Source: Nitrospira sp.
GTDB taxonomy: Bacteria; Nitrospirota; Nitrospiria; Nitrospirales; Nitrospiraceae
NCBI GenBank assembly: GCA_005239465.1
Contig: SPAW01000007.1
Span: 20,890-84,889, forward strand
DNA length: 64,000 nt
Direction of reading: 5' to 3'
A model generated the notes under the pieces. It was not told the origin of the DNA and made no database searches. It saw nothing but the letters and a program-made list of their open reading frames with translations. This document shows positions 25,567 through 36,153 of this stretch, in pieces. The translations under genes were made by a program, and so were the position numbers. Positions within the stretch are counted from its first letter, which is position 1; every line of letters begins with the position of its first letter.

Positions 25567-25643
25567 ATTCGGCTGAAGACGGTTAACACCATCATGAATG
25601 CCGCAATATCTGCATCACTTACTCAGAAGGCATTGATTTATCT

Positions 25644-25662
25644 GCAATTCTTTTTGAATTGC
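25644..25662. repeat. Perfect small hairpin
   Basis: GCAATTC at 25644-25650 and GAATTGC at 25656-25662 surround TTTTT. It lies 78 bases after rlpA and about 175 before the CorC-like gene. No T-run follows, so it could be an operator or a weak 3' structure. Confidence 0.4.
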
Positions 25663-25837
25663 TTGCCCGGAGTTGTTTCCTGTGATAGATGTATCCCCTG
25701 TGAATACGCTTAGAAGTGATCAGATCATTCTAGTCTTGAGATCCTCTGAAGGGTGGGCAGAGAAGTATCCCCTCGGTGACACCCGGCTTCTCGTCAGGCC
25801 AGCCACACTGGTAGAACGTCCGTAACACACGACTGCC

Positions 25838-27118
25838 ATGGACATCCTCATCCTTTTAGGATTGATAGGGTTATCTGCCATTATTTCTACTGCCGAGATT
25901 GGCTTTTTCTCGGTAAACGAAACACGCCTGAGAGCCCTCGCTCAAAATGGGAACAAACGAGCTGCCAAAGCTCTTCAGCTGAGGAGCGACCCGCAGAAGC
26001 TGCTTTCAACAATCCTGGTGGGGGATCGCTTGGTCGGTACGGCCATTCCGATGTACGCTACCTTTATCACGTTAAATGCGTATGGGGGGAAGACCTTCTT
26101 CGACGGAGCCATAGCCGTCATGGTCGGTATCCTGACGTTTGTTCTCTTGGTGTCCGTGGACGTCATTCCGAAGACCTTGGCTGCCAAGTTTGCTGTGCCG
26201 GTGACCTTGAACATGGCCTACCCTGTCCATTGGGTTCAGGTGCTGCTGAAGCCTATCCTCTTTTTTATGGTCCCGCTGATCCATAAACTGACCGGGGGTA
26301 AGGGGCTGACTCTTCCATTGGTGACTGAGGAAGAGCTGAAAATCATGCTGGATCAAGGTGGAAAGGCCGGCGCACTCGAGTTCGAAGAAGTCAAAATGAT
26401 CAAGAACGTGTTTCAGTTAAAGGACATTACGGCGGAAGATGCCATGACACCGCGCATTTATGTGTTTTCTCTCGACGGTAATCTTCTGCTCAAGGAGGCA
26501 CAGGAGCTTCTCTACAACTCGAAATACTCCAGAATCCCTGTGTACGACGGCACGCTGGATAACATTACGGGAATTCTCTATAAAACAAAGGTGCTCACCG
26601 AATTGGCAAAAGGGCGAACCGATGTGCGCTTGCGGGATATCGCCCATCCTCCGCTCTTCGTTCCGGCCGGAAAAACGGCGGATGATTTGATGAAGCAGTT
26701 CCAGCAGGAGAAGCGGCACATGGGCATCGTGGTCAACGAGTTTGGCGGTGTCATGGGGTTGGTCACGCTCGAAGACCTCCTAGAAGAGGTCGTCGGCGAA
26801 ATTGTAGACGAGACGGACATTACGGAAGAACTGATCAAGCGCATCGGGAAGAGCCAGATCCTGGTCCACGGGCGGACAGAAGTCCGCAAAGTGAACGAAT
26901 TCCTCAAGGTTGAGCTCGGAGACGAAGCGCTAACGATCGGGGGGCTGATTCAGGAAAATCTTGGTCGGATCCCCAAAATCGGAGAAGAAATCCGTATCGA
27001 GAATTGCCGGCTGGTGGTCCACGAGGCTGATCCTCGATCGATTCGAAGCGTTAACATTTTTAAAGATGAAAAAGTTCCTGCTCCGGTTGAGGCCGCCAGT
27101 TTGAATCCGGTGAGCTAA
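25838..27118 (+). CDS. CNNM/CorC-HlyC family membrane protein
   Basis: A 426-residue inner-membrane protein. Residues about 1-180 are a DUF21 transmembrane domain (MDILILLGLIGLSAIISTAE then IGFFSVNETRLRALAQNGN). Residues about 195-330 are a CBS pair (DAMTPRIYVFSLDGN then HMGIVVNEFGGVMGLVTLED, with LLEEVVGEIVDETD). Residues about 340-415 are the CorC/HlyC domain (ILVHGRTEVRKVNEFLKVEL). The family is linked to magnesium or cobalt efflux; the old name hemolysin is misleading. It converges with ligA, sharing bases of the two stop codons. Confidence 0.88.
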   Translation: MDILILLGLIGLSAIISTAEIGFFSVNETRLRALAQNGNKRAAKALQLRSDPQKLLSTILVGDRLVGTAIPMYATFITLNAYGGKTFFDGAIAVMVGILTFVLLVSVDVIPKTLAAKFAVPVTLNMAYPVHWVQVLLKPILFFMVPLIHKLTGGKGLTLPLVTEEELKIMLDQGGKAGALEFEEVKMIKNVFQLKDITAEDAMTPRIYVFSLDGNLLLKEAQELLYNSKYSRIPVYDGTLDNITGILYKTKVLTELAKGRTDVRLRDIAHPPLFVPAGKTADDLMKQFQQEKRHMGIVVNEFGGVMGLVTLEDLLEEVVGEIVDETDITEELIKRIGKSQILVHGRTEVRKVNEFLKVELGDEALTIGGLIQENLGRIPKIGEEIRIENCRLVVHEADPRSIRSVNIFKDEKVPAPVEAASLNPVS

Positions 27119-29178
27119 GTTCCTGTCTGCTTCTTGATGAGTTGTAGGAATTCGTCCTCACTGAGGATCATGACCCCTAATTTCCGAGCTTGATCGAGTT
27201 TCGATCCAGGGTCAACGCCTGCCACCACGCACGCGGTCTTCTTGCTGACGCTGGACGAGACGGTGGCGCCCAACCGTTCAACCAGGGTCTTGGCCTCACC
27301 CCGGCTCAATCCCGCAAGCCCTCCCGTGAATACGAAGCTCCTCCCTGCAAATGGCGAGGGCGCCCCGATCTGGGCAGCAGGTATTTCCTCAATTGAAAGT
27401 CCCAATTTCTGCAATCGATTGATCACGCGTCTGTTTGAATTTTCTTGAAAGTAGGACACTAGACTTGCAGAAATCTCAGGCCCAATTTCCTGGATCGTCT
27501 GAAAACGGTCTTGATCGGCTGACATGATGGCATCTAGAGAGCCGAACTCTCTGGCCAGAACCTTTGCAATGTGCTGTCCCACTTGGCGGATCCCTAGGCC
27601 CATCAAAAAACGGTCTAAAGAAACCCGCTTGCTCCGAGCAATGGCATTGAGGAGCAGTGTAGAGGATCGTTCGGCAAAGCCCTCCAGTCTCAGAAGTTGC
27701 ACGCGACTGAGTTGATAGAGATCTGCCAGGTCTTGAACGAGTCCTTGGCCGACTAACTGAGCGACCGTTTTCTTCCCCAGTCCCTCGATATTGAGGGCGG
27801 ACTTCGAGGCGAAATGTTCGATGGCGCCTTTCAGCTGAGCAGGACAGGCTGCTTGTCCGGTACAGTAAACATAGGCGCCTTCCCTTGCGACAGCTGAGCG
27901 GCATACCGGGCAGCGATTCGGCATTGCGAAGGGCGCCGACCTGGTTTCACCTGGTACGGACACCCGCTCGGCGATCGCTGGAATAACGTCGCCGGCGCGC
28001 TCGACTTTGACGGAGTCGCCCACTCGGATATCTTTTCTCGCCACTTCATCGGCATTGTGAAGAGTCGCGCGGCTGATTGTGACGCCACCAACTTCCACCG
28101 GCCTCAAGAGCGCAAGGGGAGTCAGCGTCCCCGTACGGCCCACGGATACCACGATATCTTGCACCACGGTGATTTCCTTGCGAGGGGCAAACTTGTAGGC
28201 GATGGTCCAACGGGGGCTTCTGGATTTCGCGCCCAATTGTTTCTGCCAGTCGCGCCGATTAACTTTGACGACCACTCCATCGATTTCATAAGGGAGATTG
28301 TCGCGCCGCTGTTCCGTCTTGCGATGAAAGGCCATCACGGCATCAATCGTTTCGCAACGTCGACGGAGACTGGAGACTGGGAGGCCCCACATGGCCAGCG
28401 CTTCCAATTCATCCCAATGTGACGAAGGAGGCGGCCCATCCATAGCCATCACTTCGTAGCAGGTCACCACAAGAGGGCGATCGGCTGTGATATGCGAATC
28501 GAGTTGCCGAAGTGAGCCCGCGGCGGCGTTGCGCGGGTTGGCAAAGGCATCGTCCCCTTGTTCCGTCATTCGACGATTGAGCGCGTGGAAGTCGTCGAGG
28601 CGCATATAGACTTCGCCTCGAACTACCAGATGGGCCGGTGGATGAGCGCTGGACTGCAATTGTAACGGCAGGGACCGAATCGTGCGGAGATTGATGGTCA
28701 CATCTTCGCCCGTGGTCCCGTCACCTCTGGTCGATCCCTGAACAAATGAACCCTGGTCATAGACTAACTCCACCGAAAGGCCGTCAAATTTTGGTTCGAC
28801 CGTGTACTCGACCTGATCTGTTTCTAGTTCCCGCTTCATTCGTTGATCGAAAGCCAGAACATCAGCCGGGTCGACCAGAGAGTCCAGACTTAGCATCGGT
28901 CGCTGGTGTTGCACCTTGCCAAGTTCATCAAGCGGGGGGGCACCGATGCGTTGGGTAGGGGAATCAGACGTCACCAATTCAGGGTGGGCCCGTTCAAGTT
29001 CGACCAGTTCCCGAAACAAGCGATCGTACTCACCATCGGAAATCTCCGGGCGGTCTTTCACATAGTACAGAAAGTCGTGATGTCTGATTTGTTCTTTGAG
29101 GCGAAGGAGCTGCTCTTGTACCGAACGAGTGGTGTCCGATGTGGCGCCAGGGTTCTTGTTGAATAGATCGTGCTGCAT
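27115..29178 (-). CDS. ligA: NAD-dependent DNA ligase
   Basis: A 687-residue enzyme that seals nicks with NAD as cofactor. Domains in order: Ia with YDRLFRELVELE, the adenylation domain with active-site Lys130 in VEPKFDGLSVEL, an OB fold, the zinc finger with CPVC and CTGQAACPAQLKGAIEHF, helix-hairpin-helix repeats (LNIEGLGKKTVAQLV) and a C-terminal BRCT domain (SFVFTGGLAGLSRGEAKTLV). Length is normal. The stop overlaps the convergent CorC-like gene by four bases. Confidence 0.96.
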   Translation of the reverse strand: MQHDLFNKNPGATSDTTRSVQEQLLRLKEQIRHHDFLYYVKDRPEISDGEYDRLFRELVELERAHPELVTSDSPTQRIGAPPLDELGKVQHQRPMLSLDSLVDPADVLAFDQRMKRELETDQVEYTVEPKFDGLSVELVYDQGSFVQGSTRGDGTTGEDVTINLRTIRSLPLQLQSSAHPPAHLVVRGEVYMRLDDFHALNRRMTEQGDDAFANPRNAAAGSLRQLDSHITADRPLVVTCYEVMAMDGPPPSSHWDELEALAMWGLPVSSLRRRCETIDAVMAFHRKTEQRRDNLPYEIDGVVVKVNRRDWQKQLGAKSRSPRWTIAYKFAPRKEITVVQDIVVSVGRTGTLTPLALLRPVEVGGVTISRATLHNADEVARKDIRVGDSVKVERAGDVIPAIAERVSVPGETRSAPFAMPNRCPVCRSAVAREGAYVYCTGQAACPAQLKGAIEHFASKSALNIEGLGKKTVAQLVGQGLVQDLADLYQLSRVQLLRLEGFAERSSTLLLNAIARSKRVSLDRFLMGLGIRQVGQHIAKVLAREFGSLDAIMSADQDRFQTIQEIGPEISASLVSYFQENSNRRVINRLQKLGLSIEEIPAAQIGAPSPFAGRSFVFTGGLAGLSRGEAKTLVERLGATVSSSVSKKTACVVAGVDPGSKLDQARKLGVMILSEDEFLQLIKKQTGT

Positions 29179-29576
29179 CGCGGTGGGTCTCGTGGCGGTT
29201 TAGCCTCAGTGCCCGCTTCATTGGATATAGCGATAGGTATAATTGGTGTATCAGAGAATCTTCGACATTAGGATCTCCATACAAGAAGCGTGAATGACGT
29301 CCATGTGCGTCTGAGTGGAGTCTGTCCGACGATTTGGACAACCATGCCCTGTCGGGGACGAGCGAAGAAACCTCAACGGAACTGACCGTAGCATAGGACT
29401 GCGAAGACGGTCAAACCCCGAGCTGGCCCATTTCGCTTTGACTTTCGCAACGTTGGCCACTATTCTAAGTAACTCTTCGGCACCGGTTTGATGTTGCCGG
29501 AGAAGCTTGTCTGCCAACTGTGCGGAGAAGTTGGATTGTGCCATCGGAGGGACTTATGCAGAAGGAGGAGCACGAA
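29179..29576. other. Divergent intergenic region
   Basis: About 400 bases between ligA (leftward) and the LysM lipoprotein (rightward). It should hold both promoters. No repeat, RNA structure or further gene was recognised. Confidence 0.45.
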
Positions 29577-30215
29577 GTGAACGATTGGGCATCAAAGAAA
29601 ATCCTATTGGGATTGCTCATGCTCTGCTGTGGCCCGCTTGTGAGCGGGTGTGTCGTGTTAGAAGAAAAATACAACGCGGAAAAGGCGCGAAGTCTGAACT
29701 TCCAGCGCTTGTTGGCGCAGGAGGAAAAGCGAACAGCTGAACTCGACAGCGAAGTGAAGCGAACCAAAATCGAACTGGCTGAATTCGAGGCCCGAAATCG
29801 GGAGTTGTCCGCGCAAGTACATTCGGTACGTGACCAGATAGGGCGTCTCCAAGAAGAGACAGAGGCCATCAAGGAATCGGCGTTACTCGAACGGAAGGCG
29901 ATGGAAGACATGCGCAAAGGTAGCGCTCCGTCCGCCAAACCGAAGAAATCCGGGCCTTCGTCTGATTTCCTTAGCGATCTCGGTGGAGTGCGGACTGATT
30001 TGCCAAAGGATCTGGTAACCAAGGATATGACTGCGGTTGCAGGGCCGGCGCCGGTTACCAAGACGGGTGCGACGATTCATGTTGTGAAACCAGGGGAGAC
30101 GCTCTTCCGTATCAGTCGGCGGTATGGAATTGAGATCGAAAAGTTGAAGAAAATGAATAAGCTGCCGGATGATATTATCGAAGTCGGCCAAAAGCTTATC
30201 GTGGGAATGGAATAA
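29577..30215 (+). CDS. LysM-domain lipoprotein with coiled coil
   Basis: A 212-residue envelope protein. GTG 29577 follows AAGGAGGAG, eight bases upstream. The signal ends in lipobox LVSGC (CVVLEEKYN). Residues about 35-105 form a coiled coil (QEEKRTAELDSEVKRTKIEL). The last about 45 residues are a LysM module (IHVVKPGETLFRISRRYGIE) that binds peptidoglycan. It lies 13 bases before trpE, so the trp genes are probably transcribed together with it or from a promoter inside it. Confidence 0.82.
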   Translation: MNDWASKKILLGLLMLCCGPLVSGCVVLEEKYNAEKARSLNFQRLLAQEEKRTAELDSEVKRTKIELAEFEARNRELSAQVHSVRDQIGRLQEETEAIKESALLERKAMEDMRKGSAPSAKPKKSGPSSDFLSDLGGVRTDLPKDLVTKDMTAVAGPAPVTKTGATIHVVKPGETLFRISRRYGIEIEKLKKMNKLPDDIIEVGQKLIVGME

Positions 30216-30228
30216 TAGACAGAACGAG

Positions 30229-31725
30229 ATGACGACACCGATGTACTCACTCAACTTGGATGAGTTCCGATCCTATGCGAAGGAGGGCAACCTCATTCCG
30301 TTGTACCGCGAAATCCTGGCGGACCATGACACGCCAGTCTCGGCATTTGCCAAGATCGACCATGGTCCGTCGGCCTATCTCTTGGAGAGTGTCCAGGGAG
30401 GTGAGAAGTGGGCGCGCTACTCTTTTCTCGGGAGTGGGTCCCCCATCGTCATGGTCGAGGATCGCGGCGAGCTGTGCATCAAGAAGGGAACGCGCAGCCG
30501 CCGCATCCCCAGTCATGGCGCCCCGTTGGATCGCCTGCGGGAGTTCATGGAGACCTATCGACCCGTGACAGTTCCCGGCCTGCCTCGCTTCGTGGGCGGA
30601 GCCGTGGGCTATCTCGGGTACGACATGGTGAAGACGTTCGAGGACGTCCCGTCCAGGAGGAAGGATCACCTCGGCCTTCCGGACTTTGCGTTTCTTTTGA
30701 CCGAGACGCTGCTCATTTTCGATAACGTCTCGCAAAAAATCAAAGTGGTGGCCAACGCGCACGTGAAGTCCTCGTCAGAACGTGACGTTCGTTCGGCCTA
30801 TCGTGAAGCGACGGCCAGGATCGAGAAGATGATCGCCCGGCTCCGCCGGCCTCTTCGGCAGGCTAAGCCGAAACGACGACGGTCGCCCATTCGCTTTACG
30901 CCGAACATGAGCAAAGTGGATTTCGAAAAGATGGTCTTCCGCACCCAGGAATACATCAAGGCCGGTGATATCTTCCAGTGCGTGCTGTCTCAACGATGGG
31001 AAACCAATTTGCAGGCGCCACCGTTTCAGCTCTATCGGGCGTTGCGCGTCGTGAATCCATCGCCGTACATGTACTACTTGCGCATCGCCGGAGTAGAACT
31101 CGTCGGCTCGTCCCCGGAAATCCTCGTGCGTTGTGAGGATGGACTTGTCTCAGTGCGTCCTATCGCAGGCACGCGGCGGCGAGGCGTGTCGGCTGAGGAA
31201 GATGCGCAGCTTGAGCGCCGCCTTTTGGCAGACACCAAGGAACAGGCCGAACACATCATGCTGGTCGATTTAGGCCGCAACGATGTCGGGCGGGTAGCCG
31301 AGTGGGGATCGGTTCAAGTGGAATCGCTGATGAATGTGGAGCGGTATTCGCATGTGATGCACATCGTGTCGAACGTCACAGGAAAACTGGATGCCTCGAA
31401 GACCGTCTACGATGTACTGAAGGCCTGCTTTCCGGCCGGAACCGTCTCAGGCGCGCCGAAAATCAGAGCGATGGAGATCATTGAGGAGCTAGAACCGACC
31501 AAGCGTGGTCCCTATGCCGGCGCAGTCGGGTACATCAGCTTTTCGGGCAATATGGACATGTGCATCAATATTCGAACGGTGGTGGTTTCGCGCCATCGGG
31601 CCTTCATTCAGGCTGGAGCTGGCATCGTCGCCGATTCGAATCCAGAACATGAGTATGAAGAAACGTGCAACAAAGCCCGCGCGATGATGGAGGCCATTGA
31701 ATTGGCTGAGCAAGGGCTGGAATAG
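30229..31725 (+). CDS. trpE: Anthranilate synthase component I
   Basis: A 498-residue enzyme converting chorismate to anthranilate using ammonia supplied by TrpG. ATG 30229 was chosen; ATG 30241 is four codons on. The chorismate-binding core carries FQCVLSQRWE, VGSSPEILVRCEDGLVSVRP with IAGTRRRG, and FPAGTVSGAPKIRAMEIIEE, all typical. It is the first gene of a full trpEGDCFBA set. No leader peptide or attenuator was seen directly before it. Confidence 0.95.
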   Translation: MTTPMYSLNLDEFRSYAKEGNLIPLYREILADHDTPVSAFAKIDHGPSAYLLESVQGGEKWARYSFLGSGSPIVMVEDRGELCIKKGTRSRRIPSHGAPLDRLREFMETYRPVTVPGLPRFVGGAVGYLGYDMVKTFEDVPSRRKDHLGLPDFAFLLTETLLIFDNVSQKIKVVANAHVKSSSERDVRSAYREATARIEKMIARLRRPLRQAKPKRRRSPIRFTPNMSKVDFEKMVFRTQEYIKAGDIFQCVLSQRWETNLQAPPFQLYRALRVVNPSPYMYYLRIAGVELVGSSPEILVRCEDGLVSVRPIAGTRRRGVSAEEDAQLERRLLADTKEQAEHIMLVDLGRNDVGRVAEWGSVQVESLMNVERYSHVMHIVSNVTGKLDASKTVYDVLKACFPAGTVSGAPKIRAMEIIEELEPTKRGPYAGAVGYISFSGNMDMCINIRTVVVSRHRAFIQAGAGIVADSNPEHEYEETCNKARAMMEAIELAEQGLE

Positions 31726-31828
31726 GAACGAACCTATGACGAATCGCGAATGGCCGATTGCAAGAGAGCGGATTTCGTCTTCTTCTGTTCGTGCCATCAG
31801 CTATCAGCCATAAGCTCTCATTATAACC

Positions 31829-32392
31829 ATGTTGTTGGTCATCGATAATTACGATTCCTTCACCTATAACCTGGTGCAGTATCTGGGAGCGCTGGGTGAA
31901 GATGTTCAGGTCTATCGCAACGACAAGATCGGTCTTAGCCAGATTGAGGAGCTAGGTCCAAGCCGCATCGTGATTTCCCCTGGCCCCTGTACACCCAAAG
32001 AAGCCGGCATCTCGGTCGATACGATCCGCAAGTTTGGAGGAAAGGTTCCGATTCTTGGTGTCTGTTTGGGACATCAGTCGCTGGCCGTCGCCTATGGCGG
32101 AGAAGTCATCCGCGCTCCGCGCTTGATGCATGGGAAGACGTCACAGATCCAGCATGACGGAAAAACAATCTATCGATTATTGCCCAATCCATTCGAGGCG
32201 ACGCGGTATCACTCCCTGATCGTCAATCGCGTGAATCTTCCGGACTGTTTCGAGATTTCGGCGGAGACCGCCGAAGGCGAGATTATGGGACTCCGGCATA
32301 AGACGCTGGGTGTCGAAGGAGTTCAATTCCATCCGGAATCAATCCTGACGACCGTCGGAAAAGATCTGCTCCGGAACTTTCTGAAACTCTAG
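31829..32392 (+). CDS. trpG: Anthranilate synthase component II (glutamine amidotransferase)
   Basis: A 187-residue class I glutamine amidotransferase giving ammonia to TrpE. Motifs: [32 protein letters not shown], catalytic Cys in [15 protein letters not shown] and catalytic His/Glu in [10 protein letters not shown]. Some members also serve p-aminobenzoate synthesis; the trp context favours anthranilate. It sits 103 bases after trpE, the largest gap in the operon. Confidence 0.95.
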   Translation: MLLVIDNYDSFTYNLVQYLGALGEDVQVYRNDKIGLSQIEELGPSRIVISPGPCTPKEAGISVDTIRKFGGKVPILGVCLGHQSLAVAYGGEVIRAPRLMHGKTSQIQHDGKTIYRLLPNPFEATRYHSLIVNRVNLPDCFEISAETAEGEIMGLRHKTLGVEGVQFHPESILTTVGKDLLRNFLKL

Positions 32393-32414
32393 CCACTTAC
32401 ACTGATTCACGATC

Positions 32415-33428
32415 ATGATTAAAGACGCGCTCGCCAAATTGGCTGACCGAACCAATCTTTCTGTACATGAAGCGGAAGAGGTAATGTCCGAGATCATGGA
32501 CGGGGCGGCAACACCGGCCCAGATTGCTGGATACCTCATGGGGCTCAGGCAGAAGGGCGAAACGGTCGATGAAATCGTCGGCTCGGCAAGAGTCATGCGA
32601 TCACGAGCTACCCGCATCAGAGTCGGCGCACAAATCGTCGTGGACACCTGTGGAACCGGCGGTGATGGAGCTCGCACGTTCAATATCTCCACAACGGCGG
32701 CGTTGGTGGTTGCTGGAGCCGGGATCACCGTGGCCAAGCACGGCAATCGCTCCATTTCATCCAAATCCGGCAGCGCGGACGTCTTGAGCGCACTCGGCGT
32801 CAAGATTGATCTGATGCCAGATCGAGTGGCGGATTGTATCGATGAGGTTGGAATCGGGTTCTTGTTCGCACCGCTCTACCACGGTGCGATGAAACATTGC
32901 GCCGGACCAAGACAGGAAATGGGAATCCGCACCATCTTGAATGTGCTTGGGCCCTTGACGAACCCGGCTGGCGCCACGCACCAAGTTCTGGGCGTCTATG
33001 ATGCAAAGTTGACTGAAATTCTTGGGCGAGTCTTGCTGCAACTGGGCTCGCAACATTGTTTTGTCATTCATGGCATGGATGGGCTGGACGAAATTACGTT
33101 GTCGGATCGGACCAAGGTGTCAGAAGGGAAGGGCGGTGTGGTGTCGAGTTATTTTACGGCCCCAGAAGAGTTCGATCTGCCGCGCGTCGCACGAAAAGAA
33201 TTTGCAGGAGGCGCGCCAATGGACAACGCACGCATCACCAAAGATATCTTGCAGGGTAGGAAAAGTCCGAAGCGGGACATCGTATGTCTCAATGCCGCTC
33301 CTGCGATGGTTGTCGGTCAAAAAGCGAAAACACTGAAGGAAGGGTTTCGTCTCGCTCAAAAAGTAATTGATTCGGGGGCCGCCGCCGAGAAGCTGGACCG
33401 GCTCATAGCGTATACCAATAAAGTGTAA
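32415..33428 (+). CDS. trpD: Anthranilate phosphoribosyltransferase
   Basis: A 337-residue enzyme joining anthranilate to phosphoribosyl pyrophosphate. It shows the phosphate-binding DTCGTGGDGARTFNIST, KHGNRSISSKSGSADVLSAL, and the second-substrate region RTILNVLGPLTNPAG. Length is normal. It is not fused to trpG as in enterobacteria. It follows trpG by 22 bases. Confidence 0.96.
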   Translation: MIKDALAKLADRTNLSVHEAEEVMSEIMDGAATPAQIAGYLMGLRQKGETVDEIVGSARVMRSRATRIRVGAQIVVDTCGTGGDGARTFNISTTAALVVAGAGITVAKHGNRSISSKSGSADVLSALGVKIDLMPDRVADCIDEVGIGFLFAPLYHGAMKHCAGPRQEMGIRTILNVLGPLTNPAGATHQVLGVYDAKLTEILGRVLLQLGSQHCFVIHGMDGLDEITLSDRTKVSEGKGGVVSSYFTAPEEFDLPRVARKEFAGGAPMDNARITKDILQGRKSPKRDIVCLNAAPAMVVGQKAKTLKEGFRLAQKVIDSGAAAEKLDRLIAYTNKV

Positions 33429-33434
33429 CCGGCC

Positions 33435-34262
33435 ATGATTCTCGATCAGATCCTTGAACATAAGAAAGCGGAACTTAGGCATAAGCAGAGCCGTTCCTAT
33501 CTCGCAAATCTCAAGGCGGCTATTCGTGATGTGGCGCCGCCGCTGGGCTTTGCCGTGACGCTTGAAGCCACCCGCACCGCCACGAGTCCGGCTCTGATCG
33601 CAGAAGTGAAGAAGGCCTCACCGAGTTTGGGGCTGTTACGGGCTGAATTTTCTGAAAAGTTCGATCATCTGGCTATTGCTCGTACATTCCATGCGCATGG
33701 GGCGTCGGCCGTCTCCGTCTTGACGGACAAGGATTTCTTCCAGGGTGACCTTCGATATCTGGTAGAAATCAAGAAAGCGTTGCCGATCCCTGCACTCAAT
33801 AAGGAATTCATGGTCGGAGAAGTGCAGTTTTATGAGGCACGGGCCCACGATGCCGATGCCGTGTTGCTCATCGTCGCCGCGTTGGAGCGACGGCAGTTGA
33901 TGGATTTCTACGCACTTGCCACCGAGCTTGGGATGGACTCCCTCTTTGAAACTCATCACGAGCAGGAACTGGACACGATTCTGGAATGGATACCTACGGC
34001 GAGGATGATCGGCATCAACAATCGTGATCTGAACACATTTACGACCGACCTAGGCGTGACTTTTCGGTTGGCAAAGAGAATTCCGGCCGACAAGCTCATC
34101 GTCAGCGAAAGCGGCATTCATAAGCGCGACGACGTGGTGCGGCTTGTTGAAGCAGGCATTCACGCGATGTTGATCGGGGAATCACTCATTCGTGCAGAAC
34201 ACACAGGTGACAAAATACGAGAGTTGCTCGGCATAACGTCAAGAAGCTCCCAGTCGGCATAG
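33435..34262 (+). CDS. trpC: Indole-3-glycerol phosphate synthase
   Basis: A 275-residue TIM-barrel enzyme that closes the indole ring. Motifs: PALIAEVKKASPSLGLLRAE with the catalytic Glu-Lys, VSVLTDKDFFQGDLRYL, LNKEFMVGEVQFYEARAHDA, IGINNRDLNTF and VSESGIHKRDDV. The ATG lies six bases after the trpD stop. Confidence 0.96.
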   Translation: MILDQILEHKKAELRHKQSRSYLANLKAAIRDVAPPLGFAVTLEATRTATSPALIAEVKKASPSLGLLRAEFSEKFDHLAIARTFHAHGASAVSVLTDKDFFQGDLRYLVEIKKALPIPALNKEFMVGEVQFYEARAHDADAVLLIVAALERRQLMDFYALATELGMDSLFETHHEQELDTILEWIPTARMIGINNRDLNTFTTDLGVTFRLAKRIPADKLIVSESGIHKRDDVVRLVEAGIHAMLIGESLIRAEHTGDKIRELLGITSRSSQSA

Positions 34263-34279
34263 GTCCCGGGATCGAATTC

Positions 34280-34909
34280 ATGGTAAAAATAAAAATTTGC
34301 GGGATCACCAGCGTGGAAGATGCCGAAGTCGCGGTGACGGCCGGAGCGGATGCGCTTGGGTTTGTGATGTACCGGAAGAGTCCGCGTTATGTGGAACCGG
34401 CGGTGGCGCAATCCATTGTCGCAGGACTTCCGCCTTTCGTCCTGCCGATCGGAGTATTCGTCAACGAAGACGCAAGCGTGGTTCGAACAATTATGGATGA
34501 ATGCGGGTTCGCATTGGCCCAGCTGCACGGGGATGAGTCCGCATCATATTGCCAGAACCTTGGGCGCTCGGCACTCAAAGCGCTTCGCTTGAAGGATCGC
34601 GGTTCTTTTCTCGCCCTGTCAGAATTCCGGGGGAGGGCGCACATCCGTGGATTCGTCATAGATGCTTTTGCGGATCAAGTCTATGGCGGTACTGGGCAGA
34701 CGGTTGATTGGACATTAGCGGCAGAGGCGGCTCGGTCAGCACCGATTCTTGTGGCTGGCGGTCTCACGCCGTCGAACGTGGCCGAAGCGATTCGGCAGGT
34801 GCATCCTTACGGGGTTGACGTCAGCAGCGGTGTAGAAGTGCGCCCAGGGAAAAAAGATCCTGCCAAGGTGAATGCGTTTATCGATGCGGCAAGGCTTGTG
34901 TCCATCTGA
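34280..34909 (+). CDS. trpF: Phosphoribosylanthranilate isomerase
   Basis: A 209-residue TIM-barrel enzyme performing the Amadori rearrangement before TrpC. Motifs: KIKICGITSVEDAEVAV with the catalytic Cys, ALGFVMYRKSPRYVEP, VQ-like AQLHGDES, VYGGTGQTVDWTLA and LVAGGLTPSNVAEAI, with GVDVSSGVEVRPGKKD holding the catalytic Asp. It is a separate gene rather than fused to trpC. Confidence 0.95.
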   Translation: MVKIKICGITSVEDAEVAVTAGADALGFVMYRKSPRYVEPAVAQSIVAGLPPFVLPIGVFVNEDASVVRTIMDECGFALAQLHGDESASYCQNLGRSALKALRLKDRGSFLALSEFRGRAHIRGFVIDAFADQVYGGTGQTVDWTLAAEAARSAPILVAGGLTPSNVAEAIRQVHPYGVDVSSGVEVRPGKKDPAKVNAFIDAARLVSI

Positions 34910-34959
34910 TCGACCCGATTATACTCCTGGCAATTGAGTTGAGAAGGACCTGATTGCGT

Positions 34960-36153
34960 ATGCCCACACTTCCCGACAGCCACGGCCGGTTCGGCGCCTA
35001 CGGAGGGCGTTATGTGCCGGAGACGCTCATGCCAGCCCTGTTGGAACTTGAACAGGAATATGCACGGGCGCGTAAAGACAAACGGTTTCAAATGGAACTC
35101 GCCTATTACTTGAAAGAGTACGTCGGTCGGCCGACGCCTCTCTATTTTGCGCAACGACTGACCGAGAAGCTCGGCGGGGCGAAGATCTATCTCAAGCGTG
35201 AAGATCTCTGTCATACCGGGGCGCACAAGATTAATAACGCCATTGGGCAGGGACTGCTGGCTAAGCGGATGAGAAAGCCGCGCATCATCGCCGAAACCGG
35301 CGCAGGACAACATGGCGTGGCCACGGCGACGGTCGCGGCGATGTTCGGACTCCAATGCGAGATCTATATGGGCACCGAGGATATGCAGCGCCAGGCACTG
35401 AACGTCTTTCGCATGCGGCTCTTGGGATCCACAGTGACTGGTGTCGATGCCGGGAGCCGCACGCTCAAAGACGCCATCAGCGAAGCGATGCGCGACTGGA
35501 CGACCAACATTAGATCGACCCACTACATCCTCGGATCCGTCCTCGGGGCACATCCTTATCCAATGATGATTCGGGACTTCCAGTCGGTGATCGGCCGGGA
35601 AGCCAGAAAGCAGATCCTCTCGGCGGAAGGCAGACTGCCGGATTGTTTGATCGCCTGCGTGGGCGGAGGCAGTAATGCCATGGGGCTCTTCCACGCGTTT
35701 ATCGGAGACAAGAAGGTACAGATGGTCGGCGTCGAAGCGGCCGGGCTCGGTATTGCAAGCGGGAAGCATGCGGCGCGGTTTGCCGGAGGCAAGCCGGGTG
35801 TGTTGCAAGGCACGATGACCTACTTGCTCCAAGACGACGATGGGCAGATCAATCTGACCCATTCGGTTTCTGCAGGATTGGACTATGCCGCGGTCGGGCC
35901 GGAGCATAGCTACCTGAGAGACCAAGGCCGAGCCACCTATACCTCGGCGACCGACGACGAGGCCATGGCGGCGTTTGATCTGTTGGCGAGAGAAGAGGGC
36001 ATTGTGCCGGCGTTGGAGAGTGCCCACGCAATTGCCCATGTCGTCAAAGTCGCTCCTACGATGAAAAGGAATCACGTGCTGGTCGTGAACCTCTCAGGCC
36101 GTGGGGATAAAGATGTGCAGCTGGTTGCGCGCATGCGAGGGATCACCCTGTGA
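34960..36153 (+). CDS. trpB: Tryptophan synthase beta chain
   Basis: A 397-residue pyridoxal-phosphate enzyme that joins indole and serine. It has [20 protein letters not shown], the PLP lysine in [31 protein letters not shown] and the phosphate-binding [16 protein letters not shown] 34960 lies 11 bases after GAGAAGGA; a TTG two codons earlier has better spacing (about 6) and could be the true start. Its stop overlaps the GTG start of trpA. Confidence 0.96.
   Translation: MPTLPDSHGRFGAYGGRYVPETLMPALLELEQEYARARKDKRFQMELAYYLKEYVGRPTPLYFAQRLTEKLGGAKIYLKREDLCHTGAHKINNAIGQGLLAKRMRKPRIIAETGAGQHGVATATVAAMFGLQCEIYMGTEDMQRQALNVFRMRLLGSTVTGVDAGSRTLKDAISEAMRDWTTNIRSTHYILGSVLGAHPYPMMIRDFQSVIGREARKQILSAEGRLPDCLIACVGGGSNAMGLFHAFIGDKKVQMVGVEAAGLGIASGKHAARFAGGKPGVLQGTMTYLLQDDDGQINLTHSVSAGLDYAAVGPEHSYLRDQGRATYTSATDDEAMAAFDLLAREEGIVPALESAHAIAHVVKVAPTMKRNHVLVVNLSGRGDKDVQLVARMRGITL

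Noticed and set aside
34807..36075. 422-residue minus-strand open frame
   Set aside because: Antisense to trpB over its whole length; trpB motifs are unambiguous.
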